From Pseudokineococcus marinus (GTDB lineage: Bacteria; Actinomycetota; Actinomycetes; Actinomycetales; Quadrisphaeraceae), in assembly GCF_037482405.1 (NCBI RefSeq), contig NZ_JBBHZZ010000002.1:496001-560000 (forward strand): 64,000 bases of DNA, written 5' to 3'. This document shows, piece by piece, positions 1 through 7,761 of this stretch; positions within the stretch are counted from its first letter, which is position 1, and every line of letters starts with the position of its first letter. The position numbers and the translations under genes are program-made. The notes below the pieces were generated by a model. That model was not told the DNA's origin and did not search any database. It saw only the letters and a program-made list of their open reading frames with translations.

Positions 1-1012
1 GTGCCGGGATGTGCGCGACCTGGACGACCTCCTCGCCGAGGGCGGTGCGCCGCTGCGCGTCGTCGCGGACGCCGACCCGGCGCTGACCGCCCGCGTCTCC
101 GCCCTGCGCACGGCTGCCGGCACGGACCCGGCGGCCGCCGAGGTGGCCGACGACGAGCTCGTCGTCGCCCTGTCGGAGCTGCGGCTCGTCAAGGACGAGC
201 ACGAGGTCGAGCAGATGCGCCTGGCCGTGGCCGCCAGCGCCAGCGGCTTCGAGGACGTCGTGCGCTCGCTGCCGCGCGCCCTGGACCACGTGCGCGGCGA
301 GCGGGTCGTCGAGAGCGCCTTCGCCGCCCGGGCCCGGGAGGACGGCAACGGCGTCGGCTACGAGACGATCGCCGCCGCCGGCGAGCACGCCTGCACCCTG
401 CACTGGACCCGCAACGACGGCCCGGTGCGCCCGGGGCAGCTCGTGCTCCTCGACGCCGGGGTCGAGGTCGACAGCCTCTACACGGCCGACGTCACCCGGA
501 CCCTGCCGGTCGACGGCCGCTTCACCGAGCCGCAGCGCCGCGTCTACCAGGCGGTGCTCGACGCGGCGGACGCCTCCTTCGCCGTGGCCCGCCCGGGCTC
601 GCGCTTCCGCGACCTCCACGAGGCGGCCATGCGCGTCATCGCGGCCCGTCTCGACGAGTGGGGCCTGCTCGCGGTGGGCGCCGAGGAGGCCCTGTCGGCC
701 GAGGGCGGCCAGCACCGCCGCTGGATGGTCCACGGCACCTCGCACCACCTGGGCCTCGACGTCCACGACTGCGCGCAGGCGCGGCGGGAGATGTACCTCG
801 ACGCCGTCCTCGAGCCCGGCATGGTCTTCACCATCGAGCCCGGGCTGTACTTCAAGAGCGACGACGAGCTCGTCCCCGAGGAGCTCCGGGGCATCGGCGT
901 GCGCATCGAGGACGACGTCCTCGTCACGGCCGACGGCTGCGAGAACCTCTCCGCCGCCCTCCCGCGCGAGCCGGGCGCCGTGGAGGAGTGGATGGCCTCG
1001 CTCCGGGGCTGA
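1..1012 (+). CDS. M24 (aminopeptidase P-like) peptidase, 5'-truncated by window edge
   Basis: Likely a Xaa-Pro aminopeptidase or other M24-family metallopeptidase that removes residues next to proline in the cytoplasm. The frame is open from base 2, so the N-terminus lies outside the window; the GTG at 11 is probably internal. The pita-bread catalytic fold is visible: a metal-binding Asp in LDAGVEVDSLYTADVTRT, then VHGTSHHLGLDVHD with the metal-binding His, and the Glu residues of FTIEPGLYF and GVRIEDDVLV. These match the D-D-H-E-E metal set of the family. The gene ends at TGA 1010-1012 and is followed by a strong hairpin (1047-1085). Substrate preference cannot be read from the sequence. Confidence 0.9.
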   Translation, partial: CRDVRDLDDLLAEGGAPLRVVADADPALTARVSALRTAAGTDPAAAEVADDELVVALSELRLVKDEHEVEQMRLAVAASASGFEDVVRSLPRALDHVRGERVVESAFAARAREDGNGVGYETIAAAGEHACTLHWTRNDGPVRPGQLVLLDAGVEVDSLYTADVTRTLPVDGRFTEPQRRVYQAVLDAADASFAVARPGSRFRDLHEAAMRVIAARLDEWGLLAVGAEEALSAEGGQHRRWMVHGTSHHLGLDVHDCAQARREMYLDAVLEPGMVFTIEPGLYFKSDDELVPEELRGIGVRIEDDVLVTADGCENLSAALPREPGAVEEWMASLRG

Positions 1013-1046
1013 CCGGCCCCCCCGGCCCGGGCGCCGGGCACGCAGG

Positions 1047-1085
1047 AGGGGCGGGGCTCCGGACGTCGTCCGGTGCCCCGCCCCT
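1047..1085 (+). terminator. Intrinsic-type hairpin behind the M24 peptidase gene
   Basis: Arms 1047-1064 and 1068-1085 pair over 18 positions with one T-T mismatch and a 3-nt loop. It lies 34 bases past the peptidase stop codon. There is no clear U-tract, which is usual for actinobacterial terminators. Confidence 0.75.
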
Positions 1086-1113
1086 GCTGGTGCCGCCGCC
1101 CCTGCTGGTGTCG
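1078..1113. repeat. 18-bp tandem duplication
   Basis: Two 18-bp units (1078-1095 and 1096-1113) differ at one base. The first copy overlaps the right arm of the hairpin behind the M24 gene. Probably a neutral slippage product between two gene ends. Confidence 0.6.
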
Positions 1114-1178
1114 CCGCCCCGCGTGCGTCGCTCCCGACGTACCGCCTCTCCGGGGGGAGCCGGCCGCCACGCGCGGCG

Positions 1179-1907
1179 TCAGCGGGGGGCGTCCTCCGCG
1201 CGCCCGGCCGGATCCTCTCCCTCGGCGCGCGCCCGCTCCTGCTCGCGCTGCCGGGCGACCATCTCGCTGTACGTCGGACCGCTGACGCGCGCCGGGCCCT
1301 CCTCGCCCTCCGACGCCCCGGCGCCGGGGGCCGGCGACGCCGGCACCTGCTCGCGCGCCAGCGGCGCCGCGGCGCCGACGCCTGCGCCCCAGCCGGGACG
1401 GCGCAGGCCGCGCGCCGCCTCGGCGTCGCGGGCGAGCACCTCGCGCACGGCGCCGGTCTGCTCCTGGGAGCAGAAGATGGCGTAGCGCGAGGCGACGATC
1501 TGGCTCACGGACGTGAAGTCGCGCCGGCCGCGGGAGGCCGCGTAGCTGACGAGGCTGAGGATGAGGCCGAAGGCCGCACCGATGAGCACCGCCGGGAGGA
1601 TGGCGACGAGCCCGGCGTCGGGCGGCGACAGGAGCAGCAGGATGAGGCCGATGAGCAGGCCGATCCAGGCGCCGGACGCCAGCCCCGCCCCCGCGACGCG
1701 CCCGTAGGTGAGGCGGCCCAGGACTCGCTCGACCATGCGCAGGTCGGTGCCGACGATCGTCACGTGCTGGACGGGGAAGTGCTCGTCGGAGAGGAAGTCC
1801 ACCGCGGCCTGGGCGGCGGCGTAGGTCTCGTAGGAGGCGACCTCCTCACCCGTCGGCGCGGTGGGGACGCCCTGCCGGTTGCGGGCGGAGGTGAAGGGGC
1901 TGGACAT
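1179..1907 (-). CDS. General-stress-protein-17M-like (YflT-type) membrane protein
   Basis: About 242 residues. The N-terminal ~70 residues form a YflT/GSP17M-type domain (SYETYAAAQAAVDFLSD, then FPVQHVTIVGTDLRMVE). Two hydrophobic segments follow (near ASGAWIGLLIGLILLLL and LVAILPAVLIGAAFGLIL), and the tail is charged and Pro/Ala-rich. Proteins of this type are common in actinobacteria; the molecular role is not established. The ATG at 1907 was chosen because homologues start MSSPF...; an in-frame ATG at 1919 adds four residues. It is transcribed away from the flippase-like gene behind it. Confidence 0.75.
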   Translation of the reverse strand: MSSPFTSARNRQGVPTAPTGEEVASYETYAAAQAAVDFLSDEHFPVQHVTIVGTDLRMVERVLGRLTYGRVAGAGLASGAWIGLLIGLILLLLSPPDAGLVAILPAVLIGAAFGLILSLVSYAASRGRRDFTSVSQIVASRYAIFCSQEQTGAVREVLARDAEAARGLRRPGWGAGVGAAAPLAREQVPASPAPGAGASEGEEGPARVSGPTYSEMVARQREQERARAEGEDPAGRAEDAPR

Positions 1908-2032
1908 GGTCGTGATCATCCGCCGCCCCCGGGGGCGCCACCACCCGGGACGCTCCTCCCCCACCAGCTCGGTGCGGCCTCACAGCCCGGGTCCGGCGAC
2001 CTCCCAGGGATCGACCCCGCAGAGGGCGCGGG

Positions 2033-3064
2033 TCAGACGTGCCCGGCGCGGCGCAGGAGGACGGCCAGGAGCCACCCGGGCAGGACCCACAGCCACAGCG
2101 TGGCCACGCGGTAGGTCACCGACGCGAGCACGGCCGGCACCGGGTCGACGCCGACCGCGACGAGGCCGGCGGCGATGGCCGCCTCGACGGTCCCGATGCC
2201 GCCCGGCGTCGGGAAGACGCTGCCCACGGCCGTCCCCGCGAAGAGGACGACGGCGAGCTCGAGCAGCGGGACGTCGGCCCCGTAGGCGCGCAGGCTCAGG
2301 CCGAGGGCGGCCAGGAAGCCGCCGGTCACGAGGCCGCTGCCCAGGGCCCCCCTGCCCAGGCGCGCCGGGTGGCGCGCGAGGTCGCGCAGCACGGCCAGGG
2401 CGCGCCCCGCGGGGGCACGCAGACGAGCCACGACCGCCCGCCGCAGGCGCGGCACGAGCAGGGTGCCGAGGGCCGCCACGACGACGGAGAGGACGGTGAG
2501 GAGCGTCACCTCGTCGGGCAGCAGCCGCACGCCGCTCGCCGTGCGCCCCGAGGAGAGGACCGCCGCCACGAGCACGAGCGCGGTGACGAGGACGGAGACG
2601 ACCTGGATGGCGAGGACGGACGCCACGGCGGCGGGCGTCGAGGCGCCCCGCCGGTAGAGGTACCGGACGTTGAGGGCCATCCCGCCGAGCCCGGCGGGGC
2701 CGAGGAGGTTGAGGAAGGTGCCCGCCACCTGGACGGCCGCCGTTGGGCGCAGGCGCAGCGGCACGGGCGAGAAGGCCATGACGGTGGCCGTGGCTCCCGC
2801 GAAGGGCACGACCGCCGCGACGGCGGTGAGCGCGAGCCACCCCGGGTGGGCCTGCCGCAGGGCCGTCAGGGGGTCGGCGCTGCCGAGCTGGCGGACGACG
2901 AGGGACAGGGCCAGGACGCCCAGCGCCGCCCCGAGGAGGGCGCCCGCGGCGCGCCAGCGCCGTCGGACGTGCGGGGCGCTCCGCTCGGCGGCGACGTCGC
3001 CGGACGAGACCGGGGGCTCCGCGACGCGGTCGGTCTCCGGACCGACGGCCGGGGGGACGGCCAT
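2033..3064 (-). CDS. Flippase-like (LPG synthase transmembrane-region, UPF0104-type) membrane protein
   Basis: 343 residues with about eight hydrophobic segments after a ~40-residue cytoplasmic N-terminus. It shows the integral-membrane half of lysylphosphatidylglycerol synthases, including the conserved stretch FPTPGGIGTVEAAIAAGL near residue 275. The soluble aminoacyl-transferase (DUF2156) half is absent, so it is unlikely to make lysyl-PG itself; stand-alone members are thought to move lipids across the membrane. ATG start at 3064, immediately downstream of the dps terminator, so it probably has its own promoter in 3065-3126. Confidence 0.8.
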   Translation of the reverse strand: MAVPPAVGPETDRVAEPPVSSGDVAAERSAPHVRRRWRAAGALLGAALGVLALSLVVRQLGSADPLTALRQAHPGWLALTAVAAVVPFAGATATVMAFSPVPLRLRPTAAVQVAGTFLNLLGPAGLGGMALNVRYLYRRGASTPAAVASVLAIQVVSVLVTALVLVAAVLSSGRTASGVRLLPDEVTLLTVLSVVVAALGTLLVPRLRRAVVARLRAPAGRALAVLRDLARHPARLGRGALGSGLVTGGFLAALGLSLRAYGADVPLLELAVVLFAGTAVGSVFPTPGGIGTVEAAIAAGLVAVGVDPVPAVLASVTYRVATLWLWVLPGWLLAVLLRRAGHV

Positions 3065-3126
3065 GCGCGCCTCCTCCCCGGTCGCGGTCGTGGCCCCGCG
3101 AGCCTAGGGCGCCGCGGGGCGGGCTC

Positions 3127-3174
3127 GGACGCGGCCGCGCCGGGAGCCCGCGAGCTCCCGGCGCGGCCGCGTCC
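3127..3174 (-). terminator. Strong 20-bp hairpin behind dps
   Basis: Perfect inverted repeat, arms 3127-3146 and 3155-3174, extendable by one pair into an 8-nt loop. It begins 8 bases past the dps stop codon and separates dps from the flippase-like gene. Confidence 0.85.
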
Positions 3175-3182
3175 GGAGGGCG

Positions 3183-3794
3183 TCACTCGCCGAAGCGCTT
3201 CTCCCCCGCCTGCTTGGCCGCCTGGACCTCGCTCTTCGCGCCGGAGCTCGACACCTCGCCGCCCGCGTTCTCCAGGTGCGCGCGGACGAACCAGTGGAAC
3301 TGCTCGAGGTCGGTCGAGTGGTCGATGAGCATGTCCTCGGTGATGGGGTCGAGCTCGCCGACGGACTCGATCGCCGCGCGGTAGTCGGCGATGACGCCCT
3401 GGTAGACGAGGTCGAGCGCCCCGAGGTGCTCGATCGTGCCCGCGCGACCGATGGAGTAGTCGTCCCACGAGCGCTGGGCGACGAGGTGGCCGGGGGTGCC
3501 GACCGGGCTGCCGCCCATGGCCGAGATGCGCTCGGCGACGGAGTCCGCCATCTCCCGGACGCTGTCGACCTGGGGGTCGAGCATCTCGTGGACCCCGATG
3601 AAGTTCGGGCCCACGACGTTCCAGTGCACGTGCTTGAGCGTGAGGTGCAGGTCGGTGAGGGCGTTGAGCCGCTCCTGCAGGTTCTTCACCACCTGGGCGC
3701 CGGCGTCCTGCGCCATGCCCGGGATCGTGTACGCGATCTCCGGGGCGCCGTCGAGGGCGGTGGAGGAGTCCTTCGAGGTCTCGCTGATCGTCAT
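3183..3794 (-). CDS. dps: Dps-family DNA-binding ferritin-like protein
   Basis: 203 residues. Dps proteins assemble as dodecamers that oxidise and store iron using H2O2 and can coat DNA in stress. The ferroxidase signature is intact at about residues 53-90: KHVHWNVVGPNF, then the second His in GVHEMLD, then the Asp and Glu of ADSVAERI. The C-terminus has several Lys/Arg residues (KSEVQAAKQAGEKRFGE) that could bind DNA, as in mycobacterial Dps. ATG at 3794 lies 7 bases from a TAGCGT -10 element (3802-3807), so the mRNA may be nearly leaderless. A 20-bp hairpin ends the transcript. Confidence 0.95.
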   Translation of the reverse strand: MTISETSKDSSTALDGAPEIAYTIPGMAQDAGAQVVKNLQERLNALTDLHLTLKHVHWNVVGPNFIGVHEMLDPQVDSVREMADSVAERISAMGGSPVGTPGHLVAQRSWDDYSIGRAGTIEHLGALDLVYQGVIADYRAAIESVGELDPITEDMLIDHSTDLEQFHWFVRAHLENAGGEVSSSGAKSEVQAAKQAGEKRFGE

Positions 3795-3801
3795 GCCCTC
3801 G

Positions 3802-3807
3802 ACGCTA
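3802..3807 (-). promoter_or_regulatory. -10 element of dps (short-leader or leaderless start)
   Basis: TAGCGT on the minus strand, 7 bases before the dps ATG. The distance means transcription would start at or very near the start codon. No clear -35 was recognised. Confidence 0.5.
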
Positions 3808-3937
3808 CGACCGGCGCCCGCGGGCCGCACCCGCGAGTCCGCGGCCCTCCCCGGGCCCCGCCGCCGGCCCCGCGCGGTCGGCCGTCGGGGGCCCGCCGTC
3901 GCCTCCGGAGCCGCCGGGCGGGGCCGCGCGGCGCGGC

Positions 3938-3943
3938 TACGCT
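3938..3943 (+). promoter_or_regulatory. -10 element of the MgtE_N/CBS gene (leaderless arrangement)
   Basis: TACGCT, 7 bases before the GTG at 3951, with no ribosome-binding site between. Same geometry as the dps and dap promoters in this window. Confidence 0.5.
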
Positions 3944-3950
3944 GACGGGC

Positions 3951-5240
3951 GTGAGCAGCCCGTCCCGGATCTTCGCCGCGCGGCTGGCCGGGCTCCCCGT
4001 CTTCGACCCCCTGGGCGACCAGGTGGGGCGCGTGCGCGACGTCGTCAGCGTGCTGCGCGGCGACGGGCGGCGCCTGCGGGTCGTGGGCCTCGTCGTCGAG
4101 GTCCCCGGGCGCCGGCGCGTCTTCGTGCCCATGACGCGCGTGACGGCGATGGACGCCGGGCAGGTCATCACCACGGGCCTCGTCAACATGCGCCGCTTCG
4201 AGCAGCGCAGCAGCGAGGTGCTGCTCCTGGCCGAGGTGCTGGAGCGGCGCGTCGAGCTCCTCGACGGGTCGGGGACGGCCACCGTGGAGGACCTCGCGCT
4301 CGAGCGGCCGGGCCCGCGCGACCTCGAGGTCATGCGGGTCTTCGTCCGGCGCGGGGTGCCCGGGGGGCTCGGCTCGCGCCTGCGCGGCCGCCGCGGCGAG
4401 ACCCTGCTCGTGCACGTGGACGAGGTGCGCGGCCTGCTCGGGGCGCCCGCCGGGGCGCAGGGCGCCAGCCTGCTCGTGGCGACCTTCGAGGACATGAAGC
4501 CGGCCGACATCGCCGAGGCCCTCCACGACCTGTCGGGCCGCCGTCGCCTCGAGCTGGCGGCCGAGCTCGCCGACGACCGCCTCGCCGACGTCCTCGCCGA
4601 GCTCGGCGAGGAGGACCGGGTCGAGGTCGTCACCGGCCTGGCGCGGGAGCGCGCGGCCGACGTCCTCGAGGCGATGGACGCCGACGACGCGGCCGACGTC
4701 CTCGGCGAGCTGCCGGAGGACGCCAAGGAGACGCTCCTGCAGCTCATGGAGCCCGACGAGGCCGCCGACGTCCGCCGCCTGCTGGCCTACGACGAGGAGA
4801 CGGCCGGCGGCCTCATGACGCCCGAGCCCGTGCTGCTGGGCCCGGAGGCGACGGTCGCGGAGGCCCTCGCCCTCGTGCGCAGCAGCGACCTGTCGACCGC
4901 CGAGGCGGCGTCGGTGTACGTGTGCCGGCCGCCGCTGGAGACGCCGACGGGGCGCTACCTCGGGCTCGTCCACATCCAGGCCATGCTGCGGGTGGCCCCC
5001 CACGAGCAGCTGGGGTCCATCCTCGACACGGACGTGGACGGCCTGCCGCCGGAGGCGCCGCTCGGCGTCGTCGCGCGGCGGCTCGCCGTCTACAACCTCG
5101 TCTCGGTGCCGGTCACGGACCCGGCGGGCCGCCTGCTGGGGGTCGTGACGGTGGACGACGTGCTCGACCACGTGCTCCCCGAGGACTGGCGCGAGCAGGA
5201 CGACGCCGACCTGGCGACGGGCGGCGGCGCCGCGCGCTGA
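3951..5240 (+). CDS. PRC-barrel / MgtE N-terminal / CBS-pair protein without the transporter domain
   Basis: 429 residues. The first ~170 residues carry two PRC-barrel-like halves (FDPLGDQVGRVRDVVSVL near 19). Then comes the helical MgtE N domain with repeated ADVLxxL motifs (LADDRLADVLAEL, AADVLEAMDADDAADVLGEL), then a CBS pair starting at TAGGLMTPEPV and ending VVTVDDVLDHVLPEDW. In MgtE channels these domains sense Mg2+, but the membrane part is missing, so this is a regulator or partner, not a channel. It matches the Rv1232c type and precedes a DUF1003 gene and mrp, the same order as in M. tuberculosis. GTG at 3951 is set by the -10 element just upstream. Confidence 0.85.
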   Translation: MSSPSRIFAARLAGLPVFDPLGDQVGRVRDVVSVLRGDGRRLRVVGLVVEVPGRRRVFVPMTRVTAMDAGQVITTGLVNMRRFEQRSSEVLLLAEVLERRVELLDGSGTATVEDLALERPGPRDLEVMRVFVRRGVPGGLGSRLRGRRGETLLVHVDEVRGLLGAPAGAQGASLLVATFEDMKPADIAEALHDLSGRRRLELAAELADDRLADVLAELGEEDRVEVVTGLARERAADVLEAMDADDAADVLGELPEDAKETLLQLMEPDEAADVRRLLAYDEETAGGLMTPEPVLLGPEATVAEALALVRSSDLSTAEAASVYVCRPPLETPTGRYLGLVHIQAMLRVAPHEQLGSILDTDVDGLPPEAPLGVVARRLAVYNLVSVPVTDPAGRLLGVVTVDDVLDHVLPEDWREQDDADLATGGGAAR

Positions 5241-5371
5241 GCGGCGACCGGCACGACCAGCAGGACCGTCCCGGTCCGCGCCCCGTCGGGGGGCGGCCGG
5301 GGCGCGCACGCCGCTCCCCACCGGGGCGCGCACGAGCAGGACGGCCGACCCAGGCGGAGGAGGGACGAGGC

Positions 5372-6016
5372 ATGGCACGGGAGCGGACGGCGGCGCGCCG
5401 GCGCGGGCCGGGGCTGGACAGCCCGCAGGAGACGAGGCGGCGGTTCGTGCCGCGCCCGAGCATCGACCCCGAGGCCTTCGGACGGCTGTCGGAGGCCTTC
5501 GCCCGCTTCATGGGCACCCCGCGGTTCCTCATCTACATGTCCGGCTTCATCGTGCTGTGGGTCCTCTGGAACACCCTGGCGCCGGCGGACCTGCGCTTCG
5601 ACCCGTACGCGTTCCTCTTCCTCACGCTGATGCTGTCGCTGCAGGCCTCCTACGCGGCGCCGCTGATCCTCCTCGCGCAGAACCGCCAGGACGACCGCGA
5701 CCGGGTGGCGCTCGAGCAGGACCGGCAGCGGGCTGAGCGCAACCTCGCGGACACCGAGTACCTCGCCCGCGAGGTGGCCGCCCTGCGGATCGCCCTGAGG
5801 GAGGTCGCGACCCGCGACTTCCTGCGCAGCGAGCTGCGGCAGCTCGTCGAGGAGCTCGACGGCGGCCGCGACGACGGGGAGCGGGGCCGCGGGCGGTCGC
5901 GCGGGCGCCCCGACGGCCGCCCGGACCGTGACCAGGGCCCTGACCAGAGCCGGGACCGGAGCCGGGACCCGGGCCGTCAGGACGGGCGCCGGGGCGCACC
6001 TACGCTGGAGGCATGA
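5372..6016 (+). CDS. DUF1003 membrane protein
   Basis: 214 residues. Two transmembrane helices around residues 48-100 (RFLIYMSGFIVLWVLWNTLA and AFLFLTLMLSLQASYAAPLI) are followed by the conserved QNRQDDRDR stretch and a coiled-coil-like segment, the usual DUF1003 layout. The last ~45 residues are an Arg/Asp/Gly-rich tail of low complexity. Function unknown. The ATG at 5372 has a GGAGGAGGGA ribosome-binding site. Its stop overlaps the mrp start by 4 bases (ATGA at 6013), so the two are probably co-translated. Confidence 0.85.
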   Translation: MARERTAARRRGPGLDSPQETRRRFVPRPSIDPEAFGRLSEAFARFMGTPRFLIYMSGFIVLWVLWNTLAPADLRFDPYAFLFLTLMLSLQASYAAPLILLAQNRQDDRDRVALEQDRQRAERNLADTEYLAREVAALRIALREVATRDFLRSELRQLVEELDGGRDDGERGRGRSRGRPDGRPDRDQGPDQSRDRSRDPGRQDGRRGAPTLEA

Positions 6017-7140
6017 GCCCCACCGAGACGCTCGTGCGCGAGGCCCTGGGCCGCGTGCTCGACCCCGAGATCCGCCGGCCCATCACCGACCTCGGCATGG
6101 TGCGCTCGGTGGCCGTGGACGGGGCCGACGTCGCGGTGGAGGTGTCGCTCACGACGGCGGGCTGCCCGCTCAAGGCCCAGCTGGAGCGCGACGTCACCCG
6201 TGAGGTCTCCGCCCTCGAGGGCGTGGCCTCGGTGCGCGTGGCCCTCGGCGTCATGGACGACGCCCAGCGCGCCGCCCTCAAGGACGTGCTGCGCGGCGGC
6301 CGGCCCGCCCGCGAGGTGCCCTTCGGCCCCGGCTCGCTCACGCGCGTCGTCGCGGTGGCCTCCGGCAAGGGCGGGGTCGGCAAGTCCAGCGTGACGGTCA
6401 ACCTCGCCGCCGCCATGGCCGCCGACGGCCTGCGCGTGGGCGTCCTCGACGCCGACGTCCACGGCTTCTCGGTGCCGCGGATGCTCGGGGTCACCACGGC
6501 CCCCACGCGCGTCGACGACATGATCATCCCGCCGGTCGCCCACGACGTGAAGGTCGTCTCGATCGGCATGTTCACGCAGGGCAACGCGCCGGTCGTCTGG
6601 CGCGGCCCGATGCTCCACCGCACCCTCGAGCAGTTCCTCACCGACGTGCACTGGGGCGACCTCGACGTCCTGCTCCTCGACCTGCCGCCCGGCACGGGCG
6701 ACATCGCCATCAGCGTCGCCCAGCTGCTGCCCGGCGCCGAGCTGCTCGTCGTCACGACGCCGCAGGCCGCGGCCGCGGAGGTCGCCGAGCGCGCCGGCGC
6801 GGTCGCCCGTCAGACGAAGCAGTCGGTCGCCGGCGTGGTGGAGAACATGAGCTGGATGGAGATGCCCGACGGCTCGCGCGTCGAGGTCTTCGGCAGCGGC
6901 GGCGGCGAGGCCGTGGTCGAGCGCCTCGGCGACCTGCTGCGCGTCCCTGTCCCCTTCCTCGGCCAGGTGCCGCTCGACGTCCGCGTCCGCGAGGGCGGGG
7001 ACGCCGGCGTCCCCCTCGTGCTGGCCGAGCCGGACGCGCCGGCGGCGCGGGCGCTGCGCGAGGTGGCGCGCGGCCTCTCCCGGCCCCGCGGGCTCGCGGG
7101 CCGCCCGCTCGGGCTCACCCCGGTGCGCGCCGCGGGCTGA
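6013..7140 (+). CDS. mrp: Mrp/ApbC-type iron-sulfur cluster carrier P-loop ATPase
   Basis: 375 residues. An N-terminal DUF59 (MIP18-like) domain covers about residues 1-95. The NTPase follows, with deviant Walker A SGKGGVGKSS at 117-126, a Walker B-like LLLDLPPGTGD near 221, and the ATPase core to ~350. Family members carry Fe-S clusters to apo-proteins. The CxxC that often binds the bridging cluster in Mrp/NBP35 proteins is not seen, so cluster binding would need another arrangement. Start ATG overlaps DUF1003; GGAGG lies just upstream. Converges with tatB, 6 bases apart. Confidence 0.9.
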   Translation: MSPTETLVREALGRVLDPEIRRPITDLGMVRSVAVDGADVAVEVSLTTAGCPLKAQLERDVTREVSALEGVASVRVALGVMDDAQRAALKDVLRGGRPAREVPFGPGSLTRVVAVASGKGGVGKSSVTVNLAAAMAADGLRVGVLDADVHGFSVPRMLGVTTAPTRVDDMIIPPVAHDVKVVSIGMFTQGNAPVVWRGPMLHRTLEQFLTDVHWGDLDVLLLDLPPGTGDIAISVAQLLPGAELLVVTTPQAAAAEVAERAGAVARQTKQSVAGVVENMSWMEMPDGSRVEVFGSGGGEAVVERLGDLLRVPVPFLGQVPLDVRVREGGDAGVPLVLAEPDAPAARALREVARGLSRPRGLAGRPLGLTPVRAAG

Positions 7141-7146
7141 GCCGGC

Positions 7147-7683
7147 TCAGGTGGCCTCGTCGTCGTAGGGCGTGCGCGCCACCGACCCCCGGCCCCCGGC
7201 GGCACCCGTCGCGCCCGTCGAGGGAGCGGGCTCGGACCCGGGCGCAGCGGCGCCCCGCCGTGCTGCCGCCTGCGGCGCCCGCGCGGCCGCCGTCGTCCCT
7301 GCCCCCGCCGCACCCGTCCCGGCGGTGGCGCGGGAGGCGACCGCCGCCCCGCCGGCCGTGCCGCCCGCCGCCGGGGCGGTGAGGGCCTGCGGGCCCCCCG
7401 CGCTGGGCCGCTTGGCCGCCGGCTCGTCCCAGACGTCGGTGAGGGCGTCGCGGACGATCCGGCGGGGGTCGTACTGGCGCGGGTCGAGCTTCTTCCAGTC
7501 GATGTCGTCGAACTCCGGCCCCATCTCCTCCTTGAGGCTGTCGCGCGCGCCCTTGGCGTAGCGGACGCCGGAGCGGACGAGGTCGGCGAGCTGCTGGGAG
7601 TAGCGCGGCAGCCGCTCGGGCCCGACGACGACGAGGACGAGGACGAGGAGGACCAGCAGCTCGCCGCCGTTCGGGAAGGACAC
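7147..7683 (-). CDS. tatB: Sec-independent protein translocase subunit TatB
   Basis: 178 residues. One N-terminal membrane helix (ELLVLLVLVLVVVGPERLP, residues 8-26) with the Glu and the Gly-Pro-Glu hinge typical of TatA/TatB. An amphipathic helix follows (QQLADLVRSGVRYAKGARD), with a conserved DWKKLDPRQYDPRRIVRDAL block to about residue 85. The rest is an Ala/Pro/Gly-rich tail. TatB forms the receptor complex with TatC for folded twin-arginine substrates. tatC is not in this window. Its position next to htrA and sigE is the conserved actinobacterial arrangement. Confidence 0.9.
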   Translation of the reverse strand: MSFPNGGELLVLLVLVLVVVGPERLPRYSQQLADLVRSGVRYAKGARDSLKEEMGPEFDDIDWKKLDPRQYDPRRIVRDALTDVWDEPAAKRPSAGGPQALTAPAAGGTAGGAAVASRATAGTGAAGAGTTAAARAPQAAARRGAAAPGSEPAPSTGATGAAGGRGSVARTPYDDEAT

Positions 7684-7761
7684 GCGGAGAGCCTACGCGC
7701 GGCCTCCCGCCCGCCCGTCGCCCCGACCGCCCGCCAGCCCGCGCGGCAGCGCCGGCGTCCG

